Part shown: positions 17,838 to 26,590 of the stretch, in pieces | How the letters are laid out: each line of letters begins with the position of its first letter | How positions within the stretch are numbered: the stretch's first letter is position 1 | NCBI RefSeq assembly: GCF_018614615.1 | Contig: NZ_JAGGOK010000065.1 | Coordinates: 77,938 to 137,431 of the forward strand | Direction of reading: 5' to 3' | Source of the DNA: Streptomyces sp. ISL-100 | GTDB taxonomy: Bacteria > Actinomycetota > Actinomycetes > Streptomycetales > Streptomycetaceae | DNA: 59,494 nucleotides | Notes under the pieces: model-generated | What the model saw: the letters and a program-made list of their open reading frames with translations, nothing else | What the model was told of the DNA's origin: nothing | Databases searched by the model: none | Program-made: the position numbers and the translations under genes

Positions 17838-18944
17838 TCACATACGGAACCGTCCCGATCGGAATTCGCCGATCCGCTTGAGCAGCCTGTCCGCGGGTTC
17901 GAACAATTCCGGCCGTTCGACGACCGTATTGCGCAATGCCCGGACCGGAGCGCGATGCGCCCAGTGGCCGAGTGCGACGGGATGACGTCGCATCATCCAC
18001 CCCTCCGACACCATGATGTCGCGGGTCTTCAGGGAGTCTTTGTACTCTTTCTGGCCGCGGCCGAGATCCATGTACGCGATACCGTCGGCGGCGGCGGCTT
18101 CAGCGATACGCAGGTGCATGAGCAGGCCGGGAGAGAATTTCGCGAACTCCGGATCATAGGCCGGAAACCAGCAGCTGATGATCCTTTCCGAACGCGGCCC
18201 GAAATGCGCGGCGACCGGCTTGCCGTCCGCGTAGAGCACCGACAGCAGGCCGCTGAACGATTCCGTCCGGGTGTGGAACAGATGCTCGACGAGCCCGGTG
18301 ATCCACGGCTGGGTGAAACGGTCGCTGCGCCCGGTCCTGCGGTACTGCGCGGACTTCCAGCGCATCAGCGTCCGCAGCGCCGCCGGATCGCGCTCGTCGT
18401 GCACGTACGTCAACTCGCCTACCGAGCGGGTCAGCTTGCGCTCCTTGGCGAGCGTCGACTTGATGAACTTCGGCGAGTTCTTCCGCAGGTACGCGAGGTA
18501 TGCGTCGTAACCGTCCTGGATGTCGATCACGGGTGAGGCGAACGACCCGGTGACGCCGGCCTCGAACGGCCCCTGCCCCTGCGTCAGATGATCGAATTCC
18601 CACACCGCGAGCCCGCACGCCCGCAGCAACTCCCGCGCGTCCCACTCGAAGCCCGGTCTGTGCACCAGACCCTGACTGTCGGAGACGCCGAGACCGATGG
18701 CCCGGCCGACGCCGGTGGCGGATCTCTGGTGCGGGAAGAACGCCGCGGGCTCACCGCCTTCGCGTACGACCGCGATGCGCACCCCGCGCCGGTACCGGCT
18801 CACGGCCAGCGTGAACTCGGGGGAGAGGAAAGGGTTCGCCAGCTCCGGCGCACCGTGCAGGTGGGCCTTTGACTGCATGGCGGTCCAGGCCGTTCGGTCG
18901 GCAGCGCTGAGCTCGCCGGGGCGGAGCACACTGATGTCGTCCAT
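17838..18944 (-). CDS. FemAB/CelD-like GNAT acyltransferase (PF13480 type)
   Basis: The product is 368 aa. The fold is two GNAT-like halves: an N-terminal half with AHLHGAPELANPFLSPEFTL, PAAFFPHQRS and GLGVSDSQGLV, and a C-terminal half with RWKSAQYRRTGRSDRF, LYADGKPVAAHFGPRSERIISCWFPAYDPEFAKFSPG and AYMDLGRGQKEYKDSLKTRD. The YK..LKTRD end and the SPG motif are hallmarks of the CelD/BcsL acyltransferases found in polysaccharide loci. A sugar or peptide acyl substituent is the likely product. Its ATG is one base after the stop of the membrane-protein gene. Confidence 0.85.
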   Translation of the reverse strand: MDDISVLRPGELSAADRTAWTAMQSKAHLHGAPELANPFLSPEFTLAVSRYRRGVRIAVVREGGEPAAFFPHQRSATGVGRAIGLGVSDSQGLVHRPGFEWDARELLRACGLAVWEFDHLTQGQGPFEAGVTGSFASPVIDIQDGYDAYLAYLRKNSPKFIKSTLAKERKLTRSVGELTYVHDERDPAALRTLMRWKSAQYRRTGRSDRFTQPWITGLVEHLFHTRTESFSGLLSVLYADGKPVAAHFGPRSERIISCWFPAYDPEFAKFSPGLLMHLRIAEAAAADGIAYMDLGRGQKEYKDSLKTRDIMVSEGWMMRRHPVALGHWAHRAPVRALRNTVVERPELFEPADRLLKRIGEFRSGRFRM

Positions 18945-18945
18945 G

Positions 18946-19341
18946 TCAGTAGGTCTGCCTTCTCGCCGTAGGGCCGCCGGGACGCCGTAACAGCGCCAAG
19001 AGGAAGAGCAGGGCGCTGAGTCCGGCGATCGCCGCTACCCCGCCCCTGATCGACCAGGTCTGCGTGGCCAGCATCGCCTGGGCCACCAGCAGGTTGAGCG
19101 CGACCGCCCCCGCTGCCGATGCCACCAGGCGGCCCAGCGGCTCCAGGCCCCGGAGGCCGGCGGCCACGGCGGAGGCCGGCGCCACGATCAGGAAGAAGAG
19201 GGTGAACGGCGCGCGAAGTGGCGACGCGAGGTCCGCGAGCGCCAGTACGGCGCCGACCCCCGACACGGCGAGCGCCGCGCCCGCGAGAACGGGCAGCGAA
19301 TCCGCGACCGCTGCCGATGGCTTGTTACCGATGGTCTGCAT
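18946..19341 (-). CDS. small four-helix membrane protein of the polysaccharide locus
   Basis: The product is 131 aa from the ATG reading MQTIGNKPSAAVADSLP. Four hydrophobic segments are visible (about 16-38, 44-66, 72-92, 98-120) and the tail is basic (LLRRPGGPTARRQTY). Longer starts up to 19464 would add a segment lacking membrane or domain character. It overlaps nothing but is only one base from the acyltransferase ATG, so the pair is an operon; it probably anchors or assists the acyltransferase. No family recognised. Confidence 0.7.
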   Translation of the reverse strand: MQTIGNKPSAAVADSLPVLAGAALAVSGVGAVLALADLASPLRAPFTLFFLIVAPASAVAAGLRGLEPLGRLVASAAGAVALNLLVAQAMLATQTWSIRGGVAAIAGLSALLFLLALLRRPGGPTARRQTY

Positions 19342-19526
19342 TGGCGACTTTGCCCCCTGAAGCGCCGGATGCCGGGCTTCAATGTCGCTCAGCCCACTCG
19401 GGCGCGTCAAGGATGCGGAGAGAGTGTGCGGAAGATCCCAGGAGAAAGTTCTTGGCATGGACACTTCCGGTGATGTATAGGGACTGCTACGACAGTTGAG
19501 GCGGAATTCCTGCTAAGGGAGGTTCC

Positions 19527-20336
19527 ATGAAACTGTCCCGAATCGCGGCATTCTCATCCTCACTCCTGCTCGCAGCAGCGCTCACCCTCACCGGGGCGAG
19601 CGCGGCGCAGGCAGCTCAACAAGCCGAATCCCCGGACTATGTGGCCCTCGGCGACTCCTACTCCTCGGGCGTCGGCGCCGGAAACTACGACAGCGCCAGC
19701 GGCAACTGCAAGCGCAGCACCCGCGCCTACCCGGCCCTGTGGGCAGCGGCCCATTCACCCTCGACGTTCGCGTTCACCGCATGTGCCGGCGCTCGTACGG
19801 GTGACGTGACAGCCGGTCAGCTAGCCCCGCTCAACGCCTCGACCGACCTCGTCTCCCTCACCGTCGGCGGCAACGACGCCGGCTTCGCGGACGTCATGAC
19901 GACGTGCGTCCTCCAGTCGGAGGCCGCGTGCCTGGCCCGGATCGCCGAAGCGCGCGCCTACGTCGACTCCACCCTGCCCGGCAAGCTCGACTCCGTGTAC
20001 ACGGCGATCAGAGCCAAGGCCACCGCAGCGCACGTCGTCGTACTCGGCTATCCCCGCTTCTACAAGCTCGGCGGCGGCTGCGTCGCCGGGCTCACCGAGA
20101 AGGAGCGCGCCGCGATCAACGACGCCTCCGACTACCTCAACACCGCCACCGCCAAGCGCGCGGCCGACCACGGCTACACGTTCGCGGAGGTCACCCCGGC
20201 CTTCACCGGCCACGAGATCTGCTCGTCGGCGCCGTGGCTCCACAGCGTGAAGTGGTCCAACATCGGCGAGTCGTACCACCCGACCGCGGCGGGTCAGTCG
20301 GGCGGATACCTGCCCGTCTTCACCTCCGCTGCCTGA
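19527..20336 (+). CDS. secreted SGNH-family esterase/lipase
   Basis: The product is 269 aa with an excellent RBS (AAGGGAGG). The signal peptide ends near SAAQAAQ. SGNH blocks: I, YVALGDSYSSGVGAG (nucleophile Ser); III, LTVGGNDAGF; V, SYHPTAAGQ (catalytic His). Six cysteines (GNCKR, FTACAG, TTCVLQ, EAACLA, GGCVAG, EICSS) suggest three disulfides, as in the Streptomyces extracellular lipase/phospholipase group. It is exported and likely acts on ester lipids or acylated sugars. The end overlaps the convergent kinase gene by 17 bp. Confidence 0.93.
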   Translation: MKLSRIAAFSSSLLLAAALTLTGASAAQAAQQAESPDYVALGDSYSSGVGAGNYDSASGNCKRSTRAYPALWAAAHSPSTFAFTACAGARTGDVTAGQLAPLNASTDLVSLTVGGNDAGFADVMTTCVLQSEAACLARIAEARAYVDSTLPGKLDSVYTAIRAKATAAHVVVLGYPRFYKLGGGCVAGLTEKERAAINDASDYLNTATAKRAADHGYTFAEVTPAFTGHEICSSAPWLHSVKWSNIGESYHPTAAGQSGGYLPVFTSAA

Positions 20337-22089
20337 TCTGCGCGGCCGCCGGACTTTCGGCGGTGTAGGAGGCCCCGTCCGTCGGGGTCTCCTGCTCGCA
20401 GGTCACCGAGAACGACACGGAGTTGGACGTGACCTGCACGGGGCTCTTGACCTCGACGCTGATCGCGTCGTGGTGCGTCTCATCTTCCTTGTGGGTCAAC
20501 TCGGTGTGGTTCACCTGCTTCGACTTCTCCTCGCCCGCGCCGAAACTCAGCGTCTTCCACCCGGAGTCGGAGGACTCGCCGCTGCCGGTCACCCACCGGT
20601 AGCCGACCTCGGCGGGGACGCGTCCCACCGTGAAGGTCGCGGTGAACGACGGTGCCTGGCCCTCGGGCGGCGGGCAGGTGCCGGAGTAACTGCCGGTCAC
20701 CGTCGTGACGGTGACCTTCACGGACTGGTGCGGCGGGGTGGTCGTACCCCCGTTGCCGCCACCGTTGGCCCCGGTCCCGCCATTGCCGCCGTTGCCGCCG
20801 GTGTCGCCCCCGGTCGTGCCGGTGCTCGTATCCCCGCCGGTGGAGCCGCCGGTGCCGGTGCCGCCGTCCGTCCCGCCGCCGTTCTTGCCGCCACTGTCAC
20901 CGCCTCCGCCGGAGTCGGTGCCGCCCCCGCCGTCGCCGCCGGTCGCGCCGGACGAAGCGCCGCCCGAAGCCGTCCCCGGGTCTTCAGTGTTGTCGGCGGT
21001 GTCGGCGTTGGCCTTCACCAGCGCCCAGGTGATGCCCCCGACGGCGAGCAGCAGCGCGACCACCACCGCCACCAGCATCACGACACCCCGCCGGGGCCGC
21101 TCCTGCGTCGTGGTGGAGGTCGTCGCGGTGGGGAGGGGCTGAGGGGTGGGAAGAGGAGTGTGGCTGCCGTACGGCGAAGGCCCGGCGACCGGCGTGGACC
21201 CCGTGACGGTCGGACTGTACGGACCGGACGCGACCGGCACCGCCCCGGTGCGCGGCGTACCCCCGCCCTCCACGATCCGCAGCAGACGCTCCGCGTCCCC
21301 GGCGGACATCCGCTCGGCCGGCTCCTTGCGCAACAGCCCCTCGATCACCGGCGCCAGCGCGCCCGCCCGCGCCGGGCGCGGCAACTCCTCGTCGACCACC
21401 GCGCGCAGGGTGGACAGCGGCGTGTCCTGACGGAACGGCGAGTTGCCCTCGACCGCGGCGTACAGCAGCACCCCGAGCGACCACAGATCCGACTCCGGCC
21501 CCGGCGTACGCCCCATCGCCCGCTCCGGCGCCAGGAATTCGGGCGACCCGATCAGCTCGCCGGTCATCGTGAGCGCCGAGCTCCCCTCGACCATCGCGAT
21601 GCCGAAGTCCGTCAGTACGACGCGGCCGTCATTGGCGATCAGTACGTTGCCGGGCTTCACATCGCGGTGCAGTACGCCCGCCTCGTGCGCCGCGCGCAGG
21701 GCCGCCAGGACCTCGGTGCCGATCCGCGCGGCACGCTGCGGGCTCAGCGGACCCTCCCCGTCCAGTACGTCGGAGAGCGACAGCCCGCGCACCAGCTCCA
21801 TCACGATCCACGGGCGGCCCTCCTCGGTCGCCACGTCGTACACGGTGATCACATTGCGGTGCGAGATACGGGCGGCCGCCCACGCCTCGCGCTCCAGCCG
21901 CGCGTACAGCCGCTGTCCGTCCGTGGTGCCGAGCTCCGACGGCGCCCGGACCTCCTTGACCGCGACCTCGCGGCCCAGGACGTCGTCGCGGGCGCGCCAC
22001 ACGACGCCCATGCCGCCCTCGCCCAGCGGTGCCAGCAGGCGATAACGGCCGGCGATCACCCGCTGCCCATTGCCCGGCTGTTCGCTCAC
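20320..22089 (-). CDS. receptor-type Ser/Thr protein kinase with Gly-rich extracellular stalk
   Basis: The product is 589 aa from a GTG behind GACAGGAGG. Kinase domain (about 12-270): GEGGMGVVWRARD, VAVKEV Lys, catalytic loop HRDVKPGN, DFGIA, SPEFLAPE. A proline/threonine linker leads to a single membrane helix (about 340-362, VVMLVAVVVALLLAVGGITWALV). An extracellular stalk of more than 100 residues, almost wholly Gly/Ser/Thr/Asp, follows. The last about 115 residues form a beta-rich Ig-like domain (VTVTTVTGSYSGTCPPPEG ... VSFSVTCEQET) with two Cys. It probably senses an outside cue and phosphorylates cytoplasmic targets. Confidence 0.92.
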   Translation of the reverse strand: MSEQPGNGQRVIAGRYRLLAPLGEGGMGVVWRARDDVLGREVAVKEVRAPSELGTTDGQRLYARLEREAWAAARISHRNVITVYDVATEEGRPWIVMELVRGLSLSDVLDGEGPLSPQRAARIGTEVLAALRAAHEAGVLHRDVKPGNVLIANDGRVVLTDFGIAMVEGSSALTMTGELIGSPEFLAPERAMGRTPGPESDLWSLGVLLYAAVEGNSPFRQDTPLSTLRAVVDEELPRPARAGALAPVIEGLLRKEPAERMSAGDAERLLRIVEGGGTPRTGAVPVASGPYSPTVTGSTPVAGPSPYGSHTPLPTPQPLPTATTSTTTQERPRRGVVMLVAVVVALLLAVGGITWALVKANADTADNTEDPGTASGGASSGATGGDGGGGTDSGGGGDSGGKNGGGTDGGTGTGGSTGGDTSTGTTGGDTGGNGGNGGTGANGGGNGGTTTPPHQSVKVTVTTVTGSYSGTCPPPEGQAPSFTATFTVGRVPAEVGYRWVTGSGESSDSGWKTLSFGAGEEKSKQVNHTELTHKEDETHHDAISVEVKSPVQVTSNSVSFSVTCEQETPTDGASYTAESPAAAQIRQRR

Positions 22090-22381
22090 TGGCGAGCCTC
22101 CTGTCCGCAGCAGAGCGGCATCACGGAAGAAACCACTCAAAGTTATCTCAACTCCGGCCAGCTGAAGCCCCCTTGAACAGCAATCCGCCCGGCCGGCGAT
22201 CCTGCGCGCGTAAACTGTCCAACTCACCCTGGAATCAGTCGTATTCGGAGAGTAATCGTCACGTGGTCGTCAACCCCCGTACTGGGGTGGTGAATCACAC
22301 CGGCGGGATACACGAGTGTCTCGACGGGGCGATAGGGTTAACCTGCCCGGGCCGGGTGCCCTCGTACGGGTGGGGAGTGAC

Positions 22382-22645
22382 ATGGAACAGATAACGGTGC
22401 GCAGCAGGCCTCGAGTGCCTGCGATCACATGCGGGAGCGGTGCGACCAGCTCGCGCCTCGACCGCCATCTCGCGGTGCTCGGCGGACCAGCCGTGCCGCA
22501 CGGCGAGACGGCCGAGGCGACCCTGCTGATGCGCGAGCTCACGTCACGTGATGTGGCGCACTCGCGGGCGAGCAGGAGCGCGCGCGTCTCGCTCTTCGCC
22601 CCGCTGCGGCGACTGCGTCGATCGCTCTTCGGCAGCCGCCACTGA
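22382..22645 (+). CDS. small conserved basic protein, function unknown
   Basis: The product is 87 aa starting MEQITVRSRPRVPAITCGSG behind GGGGAGTGAC. The C-terminal third is strongly basic (RASRSARVSLFAPLRRLRRSLFGSRH), suggesting membrane or nucleic-acid association. It is transcribed divergently from the Ser/Thr kinase across about 290 bp. Its pattern of GC-ending codons supports coding. No domain is recognised; it resembles small hypothetical proteins seen across Streptomyces. Confidence 0.6.
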   Translation: MEQITVRSRPRVPAITCGSGATSSRLDRHLAVLGGPAVPHGETAEATLLMRELTSRDVAHSRASRSARVSLFAPLRRLRRSLFGSRH

Positions 22646-22672
22646 CACGGCGGATCAGCAGTGCGACCGCGC

Positions 22673-23875
22673 TCAGGCGATCACACCGTCCCGGCGCAGC
22701 GCTGATATCTGTACGTCCGTCATCCCCAGGCCGTGCAGCAGCGCGTCGGTGTGCTCGCCGAGTGCGGGAACCGGGCCCATCAGCGGGTCCGCTCCACCCG
22801 GCATAGTGATCGGCGGCAGCATCGCCCGCAGGGGCCCCGCCGGTGAATCAATCTCCCGCCAGCGGTTCCGCGCCGCCAGCTGCGGATGCGCCGCCACGTC
22901 GGCCACCGTGTTCAGCCGGGCACAGGCGATACCGGCCGCCTCCAGCGCCGCGATCGCCTCCGGCGCACTCATCACTCCCAGCGCCTCCGCGACCACCGCG
23001 TCGGTCTTGACCCGGTTGCCCGTCCGGGCGGTGTTCGTGGCGAAGGCGGGATCGTCCGCCAGTTCCGGCCGCCGGAGCACCTGCTCGGCGAGACGCCGCC
23101 ACTCCCGGTCGTTCTGCACCGACAGCAGCACCTGACCGCCGTCCGCCGTCGGGTAGGCGTTGTACGGCGAGATGACGGCGTGCGCGATGCCGGTGCGCGC
23201 CGGGGCCTCACCTCCATGCATCCCGTGGTGCAGCGGATGCCCCATCCACTCACCGAGCGCCTCCAGCATGGACACCTCGACCGGCCCGCCGAGCCCGGTC
23301 GTCGCGCGCCGCAGCAGGGCCGCCAGGACCCCGGAGAACGCGTACATCGCCGCGGCGATGTCGGCCGCCGGAATGCCCGCCTTGACGGGTTGCCCGGGCG
23401 TGCCGGTTACGGACACGAGCCCGGCCTCGCACTGGACGAGCATGTCGTACGCCCGCTTGTCGGCGTACGGCCCGTCGGCGCCGTAACCCGAAATATCGAC
23501 GGCGACCAGGCGCGGGTGCGCGGCACACAGGGTGGCGGCGTCCAGCCCGAGCCGTGCCGCCGCCCCGTTGGCGAGGTTCTGCATGAACACATCGGCTCCC
23601 GCGACGAGTTGCCGTACCGCGTCCAGACCGCGCGGGTCCTTCAGATCCACCGCGAGTGACTCCTTGCCGCGGTTGCACCACACGAAGTGCGAGGCGAGGC
23701 CGCGCGCGGCGGTGTCGTAGCCACGCGCGAAGTCGCCGCCGTCCGGTCGCTCGATCTTGATGACGCGGGCACCGAGATCGGCGAGCTGGCGGGTGGCGAA
23801 CGGCGCCGAAACGGCCTGTTCGACAGCGACGACGGTGATGCCGTCCAGGGGCAGAGGCAGGGGCTGAGTGCTCAT
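22673..23875 (-). CDS. class III (CaiB/BaiF-type) CoA transferase
   Basis: The product is 400 aa, the usual length. It shows PLDGITVVAVEQAVSAPFATRQLADLGARVIKIERP near the N-terminus, NRGKESLAVDLKDPRG, and ISGYGADGPYADKRAYDMLVQ with the conserved Asp nucleophile in AYD. Conserved GNR and EW...HPL regions follow. It transfers CoA between carboxylic acids, typically in acyl-CoA degradation. No acyl-CoA partner gene is adjacent, so the substrate cannot be named. It stands alone between a convergent small gene and the ABC exporter. Confidence 0.92.
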   Translation of the reverse strand: MSTQPLPLPLDGITVVAVEQAVSAPFATRQLADLGARVIKIERPDGGDFARGYDTAARGLASHFVWCNRGKESLAVDLKDPRGLDAVRQLVAGADVFMQNLANGAAARLGLDAATLCAAHPRLVAVDISGYGADGPYADKRAYDMLVQCEAGLVSVTGTPGQPVKAGIPAADIAAAMYAFSGVLAALLRRATTGLGGPVEVSMLEALGEWMGHPLHHGMHGGEAPARTGIAHAVISPYNAYPTADGGQVLLSVQNDREWRRLAEQVLRRPELADDPAFATNTARTGNRVKTDAVVAEALGVMSAPEAIAALEAAGIACARLNTVADVAAHPQLAARNRWREIDSPAGPLRAMLPPITMPGGADPLMGPVPALGEHTDALLHGLGMTDVQISALRRDGVIA

Positions 23876-23937
23876 GCCCCACTGACTATCGTGTAGGTCA
23901 CACCTTTGTCACCCGGACATGCTGGCTGAGAACCCGA

Positions 23938-24720
23938 TCACTTTCCGCCGTTCGCGTACTTGCGGACGGCGAGCGGCACGAAGACCGCGAGCAGCACCAG
24001 CGACCAGGCGATCGTCCCGGCCACCGGGTGGGCGACGGGCCAGGCGGCGTCGGCGGACGGCGCGGCGTTCCCGCAGAGGTCGCGCACCGCGCCGGCCACG
24101 GCACTGATCGGGTTCCACTCGGCGACCGTACGCAGCCGGCCCGGCAGATTGTCGGTGGGGATGTACGCGCTGGAGAGCAGCGGCAGGATGAAGGTGGCGC
24201 TGCCGAGCTGGCCGGCCGCCTCCTCGTTGTGAATGAGCAGGCCCAGGTAGCAGCCGACCCAGGCGGTGGCGAAGCGGAAGAGGACGAGGAGGCCGAAGGC
24301 GCCGAGCGCCGCGAGCGTCCCGCCCTCGACGCGCCAGCCGACCACGAGCCCCACCAGGGCCAGGGGCACTGTGCCGGCGGCCGTTATCAGCAGATCGGCG
24401 GTGGTCTGGCCGAGCGGCACCGCGACCCGGCTCATCGGCATCGTACGGAAACGGTCCATGACGCCGCGGTGGGAGTCCTGGGCGGCCTGGAACATGCCGG
24501 TCATGAGGCCGTTGGCGGCGGTCGCGGCCAGCAGCCCCGGCACCAGGAAGGCGCGGTACTCCTGGCCCGGCACGGCGAGGGCGCTGCCGAAGACATAGCC
24601 GAAGAACAGCAGCATGGTGATCGGCATGGTCTGCATCAGGATCAGCACGCCCGGGGCGTGCTTGATGCGCTGAAGGTGACGGGTCAGCATGGCGGTGCCG
24701 TCGTACGCGATGGTGCTCAT
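23938..24720 (-). CDS. ABC-2 type exporter permease (DrrB-like)
   Basis: The product is 260 aa with six membrane segments, starting about residue 28 (LILMQTMPITMLLFFGYVFG). The ABC-2 block near the C-terminus (LSSAYIPTDNLPGRLRTVAEWNPISAVAGAVRDL) is diagnostic. Its ATG overlaps the stop of the ATPase gene (ATGA). With that ATPase it makes a DrrAB-like drug or lipid exporter, probably as a 2+2 complex. Confidence 0.92.
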   Translation of the reverse strand: MSTIAYDGTAMLTRHLQRIKHAPGVLILMQTMPITMLLFFGYVFGSALAVPGQEYRAFLVPGLLAATAANGLMTGMFQAAQDSHRGVMDRFRTMPMSRVAVPLGQTTADLLITAAGTVPLALVGLVVGWRVEGGTLAALGAFGLLVLFRFATAWVGCYLGLLIHNEEAAGQLGSATFILPLLSSAYIPTDNLPGRLRTVAEWNPISAVAGAVRDLCGNAAPSADAAWPVAHPVAGTIAWSLVLLAVFVPLAVRKYANGGK

Positions 24721-25688
24721 GCGGCGCGCTCCTTCAGGGGGCTGGGGCTGGGGTTGCGGTCGGTCAGGCGCAGGAAGACTTCGTCGAGGGTGGGTGGCCG
24801 CAGGCTCGCGTCGACGACCGGCACGCCCGCCGCGTCGAGTTCGCGGACGATACGGGGGAGAGTGAGCGAGGGGTCGGTCGCGACGGCCCCGACCGCGCGG
24901 CGCTCGTGGTCGAGGACCGGCTCGGCGCCGGTGAGCTGGTCGAGTACGGCCGCTGCGGGCAGCATCGCGGACGCGTCGGCGACGACCACTTCGGCGTACG
25001 AGCCGATACGGGCCTTCAGCTCGGCGGGGGTGCCCGTGACGGCCGCCCGGCCCTGGTCGATCAGCACGATGTCGTCGGCCAGCTGGTCCGCCTCCTCCAG
25101 GTACTGCGTGGTGAGCAGCACGGTCGTCCCCCGGCCCGCCAGGTCGCGTACCGCGTCCCAGATCTGGTTCCTGCTGTGCGGGTCGAGGCCGGTGGTCGGC
25201 TCGTCGAGGAAGAGGACCTCGGGCCGGACGAGCAGGCTGGCCGCGAGGTCCAGGCGGCGGCGCATGCCGCCCGAGTAGGTGCGGGCGGGGCGGCCGGCGG
25301 CGTCGGTGAGGTCGAAGCGTTCGAGGAGTTCGTCGGCGCGGGCGGGCCCTGCCGCGCCCCTGATGCGCAGCAGGCGGGCGAAGAGCCGCAGGTTCTCGCG
25401 GCCGGAGAGCTCGCCGTCCACCGACGCGGACTGGCCCGTGACGCCGATGGCGCGGCGTACCGCGCCGGGGTCCCGGCGGACGTCGTGGCCCGCGACGGTG
25501 GCGGTGCCGGAGTCGGGGGCGGTGAGGGTGGTGAGGACCCGGACGGCGGTGGTCTTGCCGGCGCCGTTCGGGCCGAGGATGCCGCAGACCGTGCCCTGCT
25601 CGACGGCGAGGTCGAGGCCGCGCAGGGCGTGAACCTGGCCGAAGCGCTTCTCCAGGCCTTCACTAAGTACAGCGTACGTAGTTGTCAT
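24717..25688 (-). CDS. ABC exporter ATP-binding protein (DrrA-like)
   Basis: The product is 323 aa, starting MTTTYAVLSEG. Walker A GILGPNGAGKTTAVR, Q-loop, signature YSGGMRRRLDLAASLL, Walker B VLFLDEPTTGLD and switch His in TTQYLEE are intact. The C-terminal regulatory extension (GVPVVDASLRPPTLDEVFLRLT) is typical of DrrA. The first codons contain one of two palindromic operators for the divergent TetR, so expression is almost certainly repressed by it. Confidence 0.94.
   Translation of the reverse strand: MTTTYAVLSEGLEKRFGQVHALRGLDLAVEQGTVCGILGPNGAGKTTAVRVLTTLTAPDSGTATVAGHDVRRDPGAVRRAIGVTGQSASVDGELSGRENLRLFARLLRIRGAAGPARADELLERFDLTDAAGRPARTYSGGMRRRLDLAASLLVRPEVLFLDEPTTGLDPHSRNQIWDAVRDLAGRGTTVLLTTQYLEEADQLADDIVLIDQGRAAVTGTPAELKARIGSYAEVVVADASAMLPAAAVLDQLTGAEPVLDHERRAVGAVATDPSLTLPRIVRELDAAGVPVVDASLRPPTLDEVFLRLTDRNPSPSPLKERAA
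25662..25682 (-). promoter_or_regulatory. TetR operator O1, overlapping the start of the ABC ATPase gene
   Basis: The core TAAGTAC-N3-GTACGTA (25664-25680) is a 7-3-7 palindrome with one mismatch. On the minus strand the site encodes TTYAVLS, residues 3-9 of the ATPase. Sixteen of its bases (ACTACGTACGCTGTAC) recur exactly in the inverted site O2. Confidence 0.75.
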
Positions 25689-25704
25689 GCCCCCACCGTA
25701 GCGC

Positions 25705-25726
25705 ACTACGTACGCTGTACGTAACT
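25705..25726 (+). promoter_or_regulatory. TetR operator O2 in the divergent promoter region
   Basis: The core TACGTACGCTGTACGTA (25707-25723) is a perfect 7-3-7 palindrome. It lies about 26 bp upstream of the TetR start and 17 bp upstream of the ATPase start, so one repressor could block both promoters. Confidence 0.8.
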
Positions 25727-25751
25727 AGGATGGTGGGCGAGGTGATGATCA

Positions 25752-26465
25752 ATGGCAGTCGGCGGGCGTTCCGCGACACCCGAGGTGATCTGGGCCCGCC
25801 CCGAACGCGCCGGCCGCGGACCCAGGGCGGCGTACAGCCGCGCCGACATCGCGGCCGCTGCGGTGCGGATCGCGGACGCGGACGGGCTCGACGCGGTATC
25901 GATGCGCAGAGTCGCCGCGGAGATCGGCTGCGGCACGATGTCGCTCTACAACTACGTGCCGCGCAAGGAGGACTTGTACGAGCTGATGGTCGACGCCGTC
26001 AGTGGGGAGTACGACCTGTCCCAGGAGCCGTCGGGGGACTGGCGCGCGGACATGCTGGCGCTGGCGCACCGGGCTCGGGCACTGATGCACCGGCACCCGT
26101 GGCTGCCGCGCCTGATGTCACCGGTCTACGGCTTCAGCCCCAATGTGCTGCGGTACCTGGAGTACTGCCTCGGCTGCCTGGAGGGGCTGGAGGCGCCGCA
26201 GGGGACGAAGCTGGAGCTGGTGGCGATGGTCAACGGAATGGTGACGACGTACGTCACCAATGAGCTCGCGACGGCTGAGCGCAGCCGGTCGCTGCCGTGG
26301 TCGCAGGAGCAGGAGAACGCGGTGCGGATCGCTTATCTCGGGCGCGAGATCGCCACGGGAAAGTATCCGCGGATGGCGCAGGCGTTCGCCGAGGACGCCG
26401 GCCCCATCGATCTGGACGCGGTGTTCGAGCGAATGCTGGAGCGGGTGCTGAACAGCTTCGCGTAG
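25752..26465 (+). CDS. TetR-family repressor with TetR_C (PF02909-type) domain
   Basis: The product is 237 aa. The N-terminal HTH spans about 28-75 (AAYSRADIAAAAVRIADADG, VSMRRVAAEIGCGTMSLYNYVPRKEDLYELM). The C-terminal ligand domain resembles TetR_C class regulators of tetracycline-type and other drug pumps. It is divergent from the DrrAB-like exporter and flanked by two matching palindromes, so it is the exporter's local, self-regulating repressor. The inducer is unknown. Confidence 0.93.
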   Translation: MAVGGRSATPEVIWARPERAGRGPRAAYSRADIAAAAVRIADADGLDAVSMRRVAAEIGCGTMSLYNYVPRKEDLYELMVDAVSGEYDLSQEPSGDWRADMLALAHRARALMHRHPWLPRLMSPVYGFSPNVLRYLEYCLGCLEGLEAPQGTKLELVAMVNGMVTTYVTNELATAERSRSLPWSQEQENAVRIAYLGREIATGKYPRMAQAFAEDAGPIDLDAVFERMLERVLNSFA

Positions 26466-26590
26466 CCGGGGAGTGCGGCGTGCCGGGCGCCGGGGGCGGA
26501 GCCCTGCGGGCGGCTTGTTCCCGACCCCGCCCCTTCCCGCTGTGACATTTTGCGGCTCCGCCGCGTGAGGGGCGCTGCCCCAGACCCCGC

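Noticed and set aside
9551..19341. Antibiotic biosynthetic gene cluster
   Set aside because: There is no synthase, adenylation or cyclase gene; the content fits surface-glycan assembly.
20740..20990. Repetitive GCCGCCGGT-rich stretch as a DNA repeat element
   Set aside because: It is the coding sequence of the kinase's Gly-rich stalk.
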